A stretch of DNA of 9,010 nt from Patescibacteria group bacterium (GTDB taxonomy: Bacteria; Patescibacteriota; Minisyncoccia; UBA6257; 02-FULL-45-10c), in assembly GCA_023474975.1 (NCBI GenBank), contig JAMCXE010000022.1, positions 1 through 9,010 on the forward strand. Direction: 5' to 3'. Of this stretch, positions 1-6,608 are shown piece by piece. Position 1 is the first letter of the stretch. Each line of letters begins with the position of its first letter. The notes beneath the pieces were generated by a model. It saw only the letters and a program-made list of their open reading frames with translations. It was not told the origin of the DNA and did no database searches. The position numbers and the translations under genes are program-made.

Positions 1-1686
1 GCATTGCTCGTTTTGGTCATTGGAGGAAGTCTTATTTATATTTTTAATAATAGATCTCAGAATTTGGATGTCGTCTTGTCGGCTCCGGATAGCGCAATGA
101 TGGGCGTGCCCGTTGATTTTAAAGTTGAATTCAGTAATCAGCTTAATTCAGTTATAAAAAATGTTTCGCTTATTATCACGCTTCCCGATGGGGCGGTTTT
201 TGCCGGAGGGGATCAACAAAAACTCGTGGATAGCAAAAGTTTGGGAGATCTGGGTGCGGGTAGCTTGATCTCTCAAGATTATCAGGTTGTATTTTTAAGC
301 GGGGCTGGAAGTAGCGGTAAGATCAAGGCCGTGATCTCATACTATTCTTCTGATGGAGTTAAATACGAACAGGACCGCGAACAATCCATTAATATTTTAA
401 ATAGCGGCATAGACGTAGAGCTTAAAACTCCGGAAAAAGTTGTTAATGGTCAGGAATTTAATGTAGATGTGAGCTATAAAAATGTTTCCGATGTGGATTT
501 TTCCGGATTGCAATTGACCATCAACTATCCGCCCAGCTTTAATTTTGAGAGTTCGGATTCTAAACCGGATAATGGCAATAATGTTTGGATATTGGGCGAT
601 CTTAGAAAGGGCTCTGAGGGGCATTTTACTATTAAGGGGAGCGCTGTTGGGCCGGATAATTCTCAGGTTATCTTCAAATCATTACTTCAAATGAGTTTAG
701 ATGAAAAGCAATATTCTATGAATTTGAACGATATGTCCATTACCATTTCGCCATCTCCGCTTTCTTTGGCCGTTGTTTTGAATAATAAACCTGATTACGT
801 GGCGACAACCGGAGATACATTGAATTATGTTATTAGTTATATAAATAATACTGATGTGCCCTTGAAGGATGCCGTGGTAAGAGCTCGGCTTCGCGGAGAA
901 CTTTTTGATTTTAGTTCGTTAAATACCGATGCTAATTTTAATAGTTCCAATGATACACTGACGTGGAATTCTGATAATACTTCCGGTTTGAGTTATATCG
1001 CACCAAGAAGTGCGGGCGTCGTTTCTTTCGGCATAAAAACAAGCAATAATTATCCGATCACTAGGTTGGGCGATAAGAATTTCGACCTTAACGTTAAGAT
1101 CGAGATCGAATCACCGACCGTTCCTGATTTTTTGAGCGCTAGCACCACATCTACTTATAATGTCGCCGATTTTGATTCAAAAGTGGCGGGTAAGTTAGTA
1201 TTGTCTTCATCTGCTTATTTCAGGGATGCTGCTTCTGGGATTTTAAATAAAGGCAATATGCCCCCTAAGGTGGGCCAGCCGACAGATTTTACAATACATT
1301 GGAAATTGCAAAGTTTTGCCACGGATTTTAACAACATAGAAATAAGAGTTCCGTTAAAAGAAGGGGTTGTATTTACGGGCATAGCCAATAGCAATTTCGG
1401 TAATGCGCCTGTTTATGAGGCTTCTACCAGTGAAATAGTTTGGACGATAAGCAATTTTCCGGCAAATAAAGGATTTGTAGATGATCAGGCTGAGGCGATT
1501 TTTCAGATTGAGGCAACCCCATCCGTTTCTCAGGTGGCAAACTATATGCCGCTTTTAGGGGAAACTACAATGACCGCAACAGACGCATTTACTTCTGATC
1601 AGGTTTCGGCTCAGCTGGATCAGGTTACGACCGCACTTCCCGATGACTTGACCATTGGCCAGCAGGGCGGAGTAGTGCAGCCGTAA
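1..1686 (+). CDS. Membrane-anchored surface protein with DUF11-like repeats (5' partial)
   Basis: The reading frame is open from the first base of the window, so the true start lies upstream; the TTG at position 4 is only the first possible start codon inside the window. Counting the codon at position 1 as residue 1, residues 2-16 are a hydrophobic segment followed by polar NNRSQN, read as the end of a membrane anchor that puts the rest outside the cytoplasm. The remainder is beta-rich and looks like four diverged copies of an Ig-like unit at about residues 22-135, 136-253, 254-396 and 397-546. Each has a stretch like 'G.....Y.I.Y.N....DF....V...LP..V.F' and most have a later 'W.LGDL..G..G' turn. 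This resembles DUF11/CARDB-type adhesion or scaffold repeats. No catalytic motif, LPXTG signal or cysteine is visible. The glycosyltransferase starts 11 bases after the stop and is probably co-transcribed. The surface role is inferred; the exact family is uncertain. Confidence 0.75.
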   Translation, partial: ALLVLVIGGSLIYIFNNRSQNLDVVLSAPDSAMMGVPVDFKVEFSNQLNSVIKNVSLIITLPDGAVFAGGDQQKLVDSKSLGDLGAGSLISQDYQVVFLSGAGSSGKIKAVISYYSSDGVKYEQDREQSINILNSGIDVELKTPEKVVNGQEFNVDVSYKNVSDVDFSGLQLTINYPPSFNFESSDSKPDNGNNVWILGDLRKGSEGHFTIKGSAVGPDNSQVIFKSLLQMSLDEKQYSMNLNDMSITISPSPLSLAVVLNNKPDYVATTGDTLNYVISYINNTDVPLKDAVVRARLRGELFDFSSLNTDANFNSSNDTLTWNSDNTSGLSYIAPRSAGVVSFGIKTSNNYPITRLGDKNFDLNVKIEIESPTVPDFLSASTTSTYNVADFDSKVAGKLVLSSSAYFRDAASGILNKGNMPPKVGQPTDFTIHWKLQSFATDFNNIEIRVPLKEGVVFTGIANSNFGNAPVYEASTSEIVWTISNFPANKGFVDDQAEAIFQIEATPSVSQVANYMPLLGETTMTATDAFTSDQVSAQLDQVTTALPDDLTIGQQGGVVQP

Positions 1687-1697
1687 TTTATATTAAA

Positions 1698-2450
1698 GTG
1701 ATTAATAACAAAAAAATAGTGATCGTTTTGCCGGCGTATAACGCCGCAATGACCCTCAAAAAGACCATAAATGCCATTCCTAAGGGAATTTCTGATGAAA
1801 TTATTTTGGTGGATGATGCAAGTAGCGACGAAACCGTCAAAATTGCCAAAGATCTGGGCTTAAAGGTATTTGTTCATTCAAAAAATCGTGGCTATGGCGG
1901 CAATCAGAAAACTTGTTATAAAGAAGCGTTGGGGCTGAGAGCTGATATCGCTGTGATGGTTCACCCCGATTTTCAATACGATCCGACATTTATTCCTGGA
2001 TTGGTCATGCCTCTTATCAATGATGAATGCGATGCCGTCTTCGGCTCCAGAATGAAGGATCCGAAAGCTGCGCTTAACGGCGGAATGCCTTATTGGAAGT
2101 TCGTTGCGAATATTTTTTTAACTAAACTAGAAAATTTTGTTCTAAGAAGCGACTTAAGCGAATATCATTCGGGTTTTCGTGCGTATAGTAAAAAAGTTAT
2201 GCAGCTGCCACTTCAATTAAACTCCGATGATTTTGTTTTTGATTCGGAAATAATCGCTCAAATGAATATCGCCGGAATGAAAATAAAGGAGATCCCCATC
2301 TCAACAAAATATTTTCCGGAAGCATCTCAGATTGGTTTTAAAAGAAGCGTAGAATACGGATTTGGCATTTTAAATATGCTTAGAAAATATTTGTTTTTTA
2401 GGGTGGGCATAAAAAAATATCCGCAATTTGATCTGATCGACAGAGAATAA
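1698..2450 (+). CDS. Family 2 glycosyltransferase (GT-A fold, DPM1-like)
   Basis: A 250-residue enzyme expected to transfer a sugar from a nucleotide-sugar donor to a lipid or glycan acceptor at the inner face of the membrane. The N-terminal IVIVLPAYNA (7-16), EIILVDDASSDET (34-46) and NRGYGGNQ (63-70) are the nucleotide-binding signatures of GT2 enzymes of the dolichyl-phosphate mannosyltransferase/undecaprenyl-phosphate type. The metal-binding position reads HPDFQYDP (89-96), with His where the first Asp of DxD is common. FGSRM (115-119), HSGFRAYS (157-164) and DDFVFDSEII (177-186) match the acceptor-side region. No transmembrane segment is evident; only a short aromatic patch (about 231-235) near the C-terminus could touch the membrane, so it lacks the C-terminal membrane domain of some relatives. 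The start is GTG with no visible ribosome-binding site, 11 bases after the previous stop. Its substrate cannot be told; the neighbour suggests surface glycan or glycoprotein work. Confidence 0.88.
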   Translation: MINNKKIVIVLPAYNAAMTLKKTINAIPKGISDEIILVDDASSDETVKIAKDLGLKVFVHSKNRGYGGNQKTCYKEALGLRADIAVMVHPDFQYDPTFIPGLVMPLINDECDAVFGSRMKDPKAALNGGMPYWKFVANIFLTKLENFVLRSDLSEYHSGFRAYSKKVMQLPLQLNSDDFVFDSEIIAQMNIAGMKIKEIPISTKYFPEASQIGFKRSVEYGFGILNMLRKYLFFRVGIKKYPQFDLIDRE

Positions 2451-2478
2451 GGCGCTCGTTGCCTGCGGATATCCTTTT

Positions 2479-2507
2479 TTGTTTTTCAGCCCGATTTTTG
2501 TTATCCT
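2479..2507 (+). promoter_or_regulatory. Candidate promoter for glycyl-tRNA synthetase
   Basis: TTGTTT at 2479-2484 and TATCCT at 2502-2507 are separated by exactly 17 bases. The ATG of the synthetase begins only 8 bases after the -10, so a transcript from here would start at or within a couple of bases of the start codon (leaderless or nearly so). Neither hexamer is perfect; the spacing and the lack of any Shine-Dalgarno sequence are the supporting points. Confidence 0.4.
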
Positions 2508-2515
2508 TTTTAGAT

Positions 2516-3835
2516 ATGGAATCAAAAATTGATAAAATAATTTCATTGTGCAAAAGAAGGGGATTTATATTTCCCGGCAGTGAAATTTATGGTGGATTGG
2601 CCAATTCTTGGGACTACGGTCCGATTGGCGTTGAATTAAAAAATAATATCAAGCAGCTTTGGTGGAAACGTTTTGTGCAATCTCGTGATGATATTGTGGG
2701 CATAGATGCGTCTTTGATAATGAATCCAAAAGTTTGGGAAGCTTCCGGTCATCTAGCTACTTTTAATGATCCTTTAGTGGAATGTAAAAAGTGTCACTCG
2801 CGTTTTAGGGCTGATCAGATCGATAGTTCCAAACCTTGCCCGACTTGTGGCGCCAAAGATAGTTTTACGGAAGCTCATATGTTCAATTTAATGCTTAAAA
2901 CTTTTCTTGGTCCGGCCGAAGAAGCAGCTAATGTGGTTTATTTTAGACCCGAAACAGCTCAGGCGATGTTCGTTGATTTTAAAAATGTTTTGCAGACAAC
3001 CCGCAAGAAATTGCCGTTTGGAATTGCTCAGATAGGAAAAGCTTTCAGGAACGAGATCACTCCGGGTAATTTTATTTTTAGAACTAGAGAATTTGAACAG
3101 ATGGAGATAGAGTATTTTATTAAGCCGCCCAAAAAAGACGAAGATTGGCAGGAAATTTTTGAAATGTGGAGAAAAGAAATGCTGGAGTGGATGAAGGCCG
3201 TTGGCATTGAAATTGAAAAAGTTCACGAGCTTGAGGTTGAAAAAGACAAGCTTGCTCATTATTCCAAAAGAACGATCGATTTTGAGTATGAATTTCCATT
3301 TGGCACAAAAGAGCTTTATGGCTTGGCATATCGCACTGATTTTGATTTGAAAAATCATGCGAGGGCGAGCGGAGAGGATCTGAGCTATGCTGATCCAGAA
3401 ACCAATGAAAAAGTAATTCCGCATGTTATTGAGCCGACTTGGGGAGTAGATAGGACGGTTTTGGCTGTTTTGTGTTCGGCGTATGACGACTCAAATCCGG
3501 AGAGATTGGTTTTGAAATTGCCTTATAAGGTTGCGCCTTATAAGGTTGCCGTTTTCCCATTGCTAAAAAATAAGCCAGAGCTAGTTTCTAAAGCAAAAGA
3601 AATTTATGGAGATCTGCGCAAGGATCTTATGACTGTATGGGACGATCGTGGAAATGTCGGTAAAAGATACTATGCTCAAGATGAAATAGGTACGCCGTTT
3701 TGCATTACCGTGGATTTTGATTCGTTGGAAGATAACGCCGTGACTGTCCGCGACAGAGACACTATGAAGCAAGAGAGAATAAACATCTCAAAGTTAAAGG
3801 AATATTTAGGTGTAAAATTAGGCATTTTTAATTAA
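2516..3835 (+). CDS. glyQS: Glycyl-tRNA synthetase, single-chain class II type
   Basis: Charges tRNA-Gly with glycine in the cytoplasm; 439 residues. This is the homodimeric, eukaryote/archaea/Firmicutes-like form, not the two-subunit GlyQ+GlyS form of proteobacteria. Visible signatures: GSEIYGGLANSWDYGPIG (21-38); a zinc knuckle with Cys90, Cys93, Cys108 and Cys111; FRPETAQAMF (143-152); class II motif 2 at 177-200, centred on FRNEITPGNF and EFEQMEIEY; motif 3 EPTWGVDRTVLAVL (306-319); and a C-terminal anticodon-binding domain from about 333 with GKRYYAQDEIGTPF (382-395) and VTVRDRDTMKQER (409-421). The frame is open back to a TTG at 2459, but those 19 extra residues are a hydrophobic stretch lying over the promoter, while MESKIDKI begins where the family normally begins, so ATG 2516 is chosen. 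All key motifs look intact. No Shine-Dalgarno is seen. Confidence 0.97.
   Translation: MESKIDKIISLCKRRGFIFPGSEIYGGLANSWDYGPIGVELKNNIKQLWWKRFVQSRDDIVGIDASLIMNPKVWEASGHLATFNDPLVECKKCHSRFRADQIDSSKPCPTCGAKDSFTEAHMFNLMLKTFLGPAEEAANVVYFRPETAQAMFVDFKNVLQTTRKKLPFGIAQIGKAFRNEITPGNFIFRTREFEQMEIEYFIKPPKKDEDWQEIFEMWRKEMLEWMKAVGIEIEKVHELEVEKDKLAHYSKRTIDFEYEFPFGTKELYGLAYRTDFDLKNHARASGEDLSYADPETNEKVIPHVIEPTWGVDRTVLAVLCSAYDDSNPERLVLKLPYKVAPYKVAVFPLLKNKPELVSKAKEIYGDLRKDLMTVWDDRGNVGKRYYAQDEIGTPFCITVDFDSLEDNAVTVRDRDTMKQERINISKLKEYLGVKLGIFN
3521..3549 (+). repeat. Short in-frame tandem repeat inside glyQS
   Basis: CCTTATAAGGTTGC occurs at 3521-3534 and again at 3536-3549, a 15-base period that encodes PYKVA twice (residues 336-340 and 341-345) at the start of the anticodon-binding domain. 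Each copy contains the palindrome CCTTATAAGG. The reading frame is preserved and the local length looks normal for the family, so this may be chance or an old micro-duplication rather than damage. Confidence 0.6.
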
Positions 3836-3840
3836 TAAAA

Positions 3841-3960
3841 CGAAATTTACAATTTTCAAATCCCAATTTTCAATCAATGGCTAAATTTTCAATTTTCAAA
3901 TGTTTGAAAATTAAATCATTGAAAATTCATTGTAAATTGATAATTGGTGCTTGAAAATTA
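3841..3960. repeat. AT-rich intergenic repeat forming an imperfect palindrome
   Basis: The gap between glyQS and the peptidase gene is built from a 9-base unit. AATTTTCAA occurs at 3851, 3865, 3884 and 3891, and its reverse complement TTGAAAATT at 3904, 3919 and 3951, with a near copy at 3930. All forward units lie left, and all inverted units right, of a centre at 3901-3902. The central arms are perfect: AATTTTCAAA (3891-3900), TG, TTTGAAAATT (3903-3912). The outer arms pair only with gaps. The whole could fold as a long weak hairpin or be a dispersed repeat family. It carries no open reading frame and no GC-rich terminator stem. Confidence 0.8.
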
Positions 3961-3979
3961 ATTTTATTATTTTGATAAT
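3951..3979 (+). promoter_or_regulatory. Candidate promoter for the M16 peptidase gene
   Basis: TTGAAA (3951-3956) and GATAAT (3974-3979) are separated by 17 bases, a close match to the sigma-70 consensus (TTGACA/TATAAT). The start codon lies 14 bases beyond the -10, leaving a leader of roughly 7-8 bases with no Shine-Dalgarno sequence. The -35 hexamer is part of the last TTGAAAATT unit of the upstream repeat. Confidence 0.5.
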
Positions 3980-3993
3980 TAAATTCTAAAGCT

Positions 3994-5259
3994 ATGTTTA
4001 AAAAATATATTTTAAAAAATGGATTAAGGATCGTCCTCTGCCCAATGCCGAGGAGTTTGGCTACTACGTTCTTAGTTCTTGTTGAGGCGGGATCAAAATA
4101 TGAAACCAAGGAAATAAATGGAGTTTCTCATTTTTTGGAGCACATGTGTTTTAAGGGGACCAAGAAGCGGCCAACGGCTTTGGCTATTGCCTCTGAATTG
4201 GAGTCTTTGGGTGCTATATATAATGCTTTTACCGGCCATGAATATACGGGTTACTACGCCAAAGTTGGTGTAGATAAGATAAACAGCGCCTTGGATATCA
4301 TATCAGACATGTACTTGGATCCGCTTTTCGATGAAAAGGAAATAGAAAAAGAGAAGGGCGTTATTGTAGAAGAAATAAATATGTATGAAGATCTGCCGCA
4401 GAAAAAAGTCGTTGAAATATTCATGAAGCTTTTATACGGAGATCAGCCGGCTGGGTGGGATATTGCCGGGCCGAGAGATACGGTGAGGGGAATGAGCAGG
4501 AAAGACATAGTTGATTATAGAAATAAGCATTATGTTCCGAGCGCTACGACAGTAGTAGTATCCGGTGCATTTAAAGAAAAAGAAATGCTTAAAAAGCTTA
4601 ATAAAATTTTTGCCGGAGTTCAAAGTGGCGGGGGTATGAGCAAGAAAAAAGTTTTGGAATCTCAGAGTGCTCCGGCCGTAGCTCTATATTCAAAACAACT
4701 GGATCAAACTCACCTGATCCTGGGATTCCGAGCTTTTGATATGTTCGACAAAAGAAGATATGCTTTGGATGTTTTATGTGATATTTTAGGCGGCGGAATG
4801 AGTTCGAGACTTTTTCAAAAAATAAGAGGAGAGATGGGTGCTGCTTATTATATAAGCTGCGGCAACTCCCTTCTTACCGATCATGGATTTGTTTCTATAT
4901 CTGCCGGAGTGGATAACATAAGGGTTAGCGAAGTTATTAAGGAGATCTTAAATGAAATTGAAAGAATAAAGGCTCAGCCGGTATCTAAGGAGGAATTGCA
5001 GAAAACTAAAAATCACATTATGGGCAGATTGATGATCGGTCTTGAAACTTCCGATTCGATCGCTGAGTTTTACGGGGAACAGGAGATATTCAGGGAAAAA
5101 ATTTTAACACCTGAACAAGTGATAAGAAAAATAAGATCGGTAAAAGTTTCAGACGTACAAGCGCTTGCTAAAGAAATTTTTCAAAATGATAGGCTTAACT
5201 TAGCCGTAGTGGGTCCGTTCAAGGATGATTCTGATCTAAAAAAGAATCTGACTTTATAA
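3994..5259 (+). CDS. M16 family zinc metallopeptidase (processing-peptidase-like)
   Basis: A 421-residue member of the pitrilysin/MPP (M16) family. The inverted zinc motif HFLEH (His46, Glu49, His50) is intact, and the third zinc ligand is Glu126 or Glu127 in GVIVEEINMYED, about 76 residues further on, as the family requires. The C-terminal half carries the conserved GGGMSSRLFQKIRGEMGAAYY (266-286), which helps bind substrate. The length fits the short two-domain bacterial form (YmxG/PqqL-core-like, MPP-beta-like), one half of a clamshell that normally works as a dimer. No signal peptide or membrane segment is visible at the N-terminus, so it probably acts in the cytoplasm, degrading or trimming short peptides. 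Only this one M16 gene lies here, so it would act as a homodimer or with a partner encoded elsewhere. ATG 3994 begins MFKKYILKNGLRI, the usual first strand of the family. Confidence 0.95.
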   Translation: MFKKYILKNGLRIVLCPMPRSLATTFLVLVEAGSKYETKEINGVSHFLEHMCFKGTKKRPTALAIASELESLGAIYNAFTGHEYTGYYAKVGVDKINSALDIISDMYLDPLFDEKEIEKEKGVIVEEINMYEDLPQKKVVEIFMKLLYGDQPAGWDIAGPRDTVRGMSRKDIVDYRNKHYVPSATTVVVSGAFKEKEMLKKLNKIFAGVQSGGGMSKKKVLESQSAPAVALYSKQLDQTHLILGFRAFDMFDKRRYALDVLCDILGGGMSSRLFQKIRGEMGAAYYISCGNSLLTDHGFVSISAGVDNIRVSEVIKEILNEIERIKAQPVSKEELQKTKNHIMGRLMIGLETSDSIAEFYGEQEIFREKILTPEQVIRKIRSVKVSDVQALAKEIFQNDRLNLAVVGPFKDDSDLKKNLTL

Positions 5260-5512
5260 ATTTATAAAAAATTTTTACGGACAAAATCTAGTAAAAGCCC
5301 GGTTTTTTGATCGACTTTTCTTCGGCGGGATCCATCTTTGTCAGTTATTTTGGATACAAATATTCTAATTTGTGTCTTCTTTGGTTTTTTGAATGATCTT
5401 TTAATTATTCATTGCTAAAAAATTCTGATAAAAATTGGGGAGGAGAAACTATATTGTCGGAAAGTACGTTGTAAATAATGCAGATTTTGATTAGTATTAT
5501 TAAGATAACTTT
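5260..5512. other. Non-coding gap between peptidase and PerM-like genes
   Basis: This 253-base gap has no convincing gene. It holds a perfect 16-base palindrome across the upstream stop codon (TTTATAAATTTATAAA, 5253-5268), a stem-loop at 5353-5376, and a purine-rich GGGGAGGAG at 5437-5445. A possible -10, TATTAT, at 5495-5500 lies 12 bases before the next start but has no well-spaced -35. A 26-codon frame from TTG 5338 to TAA 5416-5418 includes the string VILDTNILI; it is treated as a finding, not a gene. No tRNA or known riboswitch fold was recognised. Confidence 0.6.
5353..5390 (+). terminator. Possible intrinsic terminator after the peptidase gene
   Basis: GATACAAAT (5353-5361) can pair with ATTTGTGTC (5368-5376), a nine-base-pair stem with one G-T pair and the six-base loop ATTCTA. 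A T-rich stretch follows, ending in six T at 5385-5390. The stem is weak (only three G-C pairs) and the best T-run starts eight bases after it, so termination would be inefficient. Confidence 0.3.
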
Positions 5513-6553
5513 ATGGAGATGAATAAGTCGGGTAAAATTCAGTTGGAAGTGAGCTGGTCGTCTTTATGGAGGGCTGTTTTTATCGTTGCTATTATTTATT
5601 TTTTGTTCTTAGCTAAGGAGATCGTTTCTGCGGTGCTTATTTCTATTGTTATTTCTTCGGCCTTGGATCCGGTTATATCATGGGCGGAAAAAAAGCATAT
5701 TCCGAGAGTTTTAAGCACGTTGATAATATTTACTTTCTTAATTATTTTGGTGGCAGTATTGCTTTATATCATAGTTCCCGTAGCCCTTACCGAGCTCAAT
5801 ATTTTTATAGGTGCATTATCGAATAACAATGCTCAAGTTTTGGGTTTGCAGAGAATTGCTGATATCGCTAATGCATTTACAGAGAGTATTGGAAGATTAG
5901 CCAGTGTTTTATTCAGCGGAAATGCCTCGCTTTTTGATACGCTTTCTAGGTTTTTGGGAGGAATAGCCCTTGCTATATCCGCCTTCGTTCTGTCTTTTTA
6001 TCTTTCCGTAGATAGGGATGGCGTGGAGAAGCTCCTGCGCGCGATCTTGCCTCCAAGCTATGAAGAGCAGATCTTGAGTATATATTTTCGTACCAGGCAC
6101 AAGATCGGGAAGTGGCTTGAGGGTCAAATATTTTTAAGTTTGAGCATAGGTATTATTGTGTATTTCGGTTTATGGCTTATTGGCGTCGAGTATGCATTGG
6201 TTTTGGCGATTTTGGCAGCGGTTTTGGAATTGGTTCCTTATGTCGGTCCGATAATTAGCGGAGCGATCGCTGTTTTGATAGCTCTTTCTCAATCTCAGGC
6301 TACGGCGATATATGTTCTAATATTTTTTGTGGTAATTTCTAAATTAGAGGGCTATCTTCTGACCCCAACATTCATGCGGCTTACAACCAGTCTAAATCCA
6401 GCCGTCATATTGATAGCAATACTGGCCGGAGCTCAATTGGCCGGCTTAGTTGGATTGATATTGGCGGTTCCCGGTGCGGTATTGGTGCAAGAGATAATTA
6501 ATCATTGGTCTGAGGCAAAAATGAAGGATCGGATGCAGATTGAAAGCGTTTAA
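5513..6553 (+). CDS. AI-2E / PerM family membrane transporter
   Basis: A 346-residue polytopic membrane protein of the AI-2E transporter (PerM/YdiK/TqsA) family. Hydrophobic spans are visible at about 18-35, 36-55, 67-92, 146-166, 204-224, 226-258 (probably two), 264-279 and 297-328 (probably two). A soluble loop (about 93-145) carries the variable region typical of the family. The conserved LELVPYVGPIISG (238-250) and the C-terminal NPAVILIAILAG...GLVGLILAVPGAVL block (295-324) are the best family marks. Members export small molecules or couple to ion gradients (autoinducer-2 for TqsA, sodium-proton exchange for some relatives); the substrate here cannot be told. An in-frame TAA at 5501-5503 rules out a longer start, leaving ATG 5513 (or ATG 5519). 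No Shine-Dalgarno lies just upstream. metG begins 55 bases after the stop with no clear terminator between. Confidence 0.92.
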   Translation: MEMNKSGKIQLEVSWSSLWRAVFIVAIIYFLFLAKEIVSAVLISIVISSALDPVISWAEKKHIPRVLSTLIIFTFLIILVAVLLYIIVPVALTELNIFIGALSNNNAQVLGLQRIADIANAFTESIGRLASVLFSGNASLFDTLSRFLGGIALAISAFVLSFYLSVDRDGVEKLLRAILPPSYEEQILSIYFRTRHKIGKWLEGQIFLSLSIGIIVYFGLWLIGVEYALVLAILAAVLELVPYVGPIISGAIAVLIALSQSQATAIYVLIFFVVISKLEGYLLTPTFMRLTTSLNPAVILIAILAGAQLAGLVGLILAVPGAVLVQEIINHWSEAKMKDRMQIESV

Positions 6554-6608
6554 TTTAGAAAATACCGTTTTTCATTAATTTGTCCGTTGCTACTTTATTT
6601 TAACCGAT

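Noticed and set aside
2449..2480. Possible terminator after the glycosyltransferase: AAGG...CCTT and CGC...GCG arms before a six-T run.
   Set aside because: The arms are only three to four bases each and separated by an unpaired stretch; not enough to call.
2459..2515. TTG-initiated N-terminal extension of glycyl-tRNA synthetase (19 residues).
   Set aside because: The added residues are hydrophobic and unlike GlyRS N-termini, TTG has no ribosome-binding site, and the stretch holds the likely promoter; ATG 2516 fits the family start.
2888..3424. Long minus-strand open frame (178 codons) inside glyQS.
   Set aside because: It lies fully under an unmistakable synthetase gene on the other strand and its translation shows no family-like motif; a shadow frame.
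5291..5344. Minus-strand peptide LTKMDPAEEKSIKKPGFY in the gap after the peptidase gene.
   Set aside because: Only about 18 codons, with a stop directly upstream, no start context and no recognisable family; likely chance.
6554..6608. Terminator between the PerM-like gene and metG (GAAAA...TTTTC).
   Set aside because: Five A/T-dominated pairs with no following T-run; too weak, so read-through into metG remains possible.
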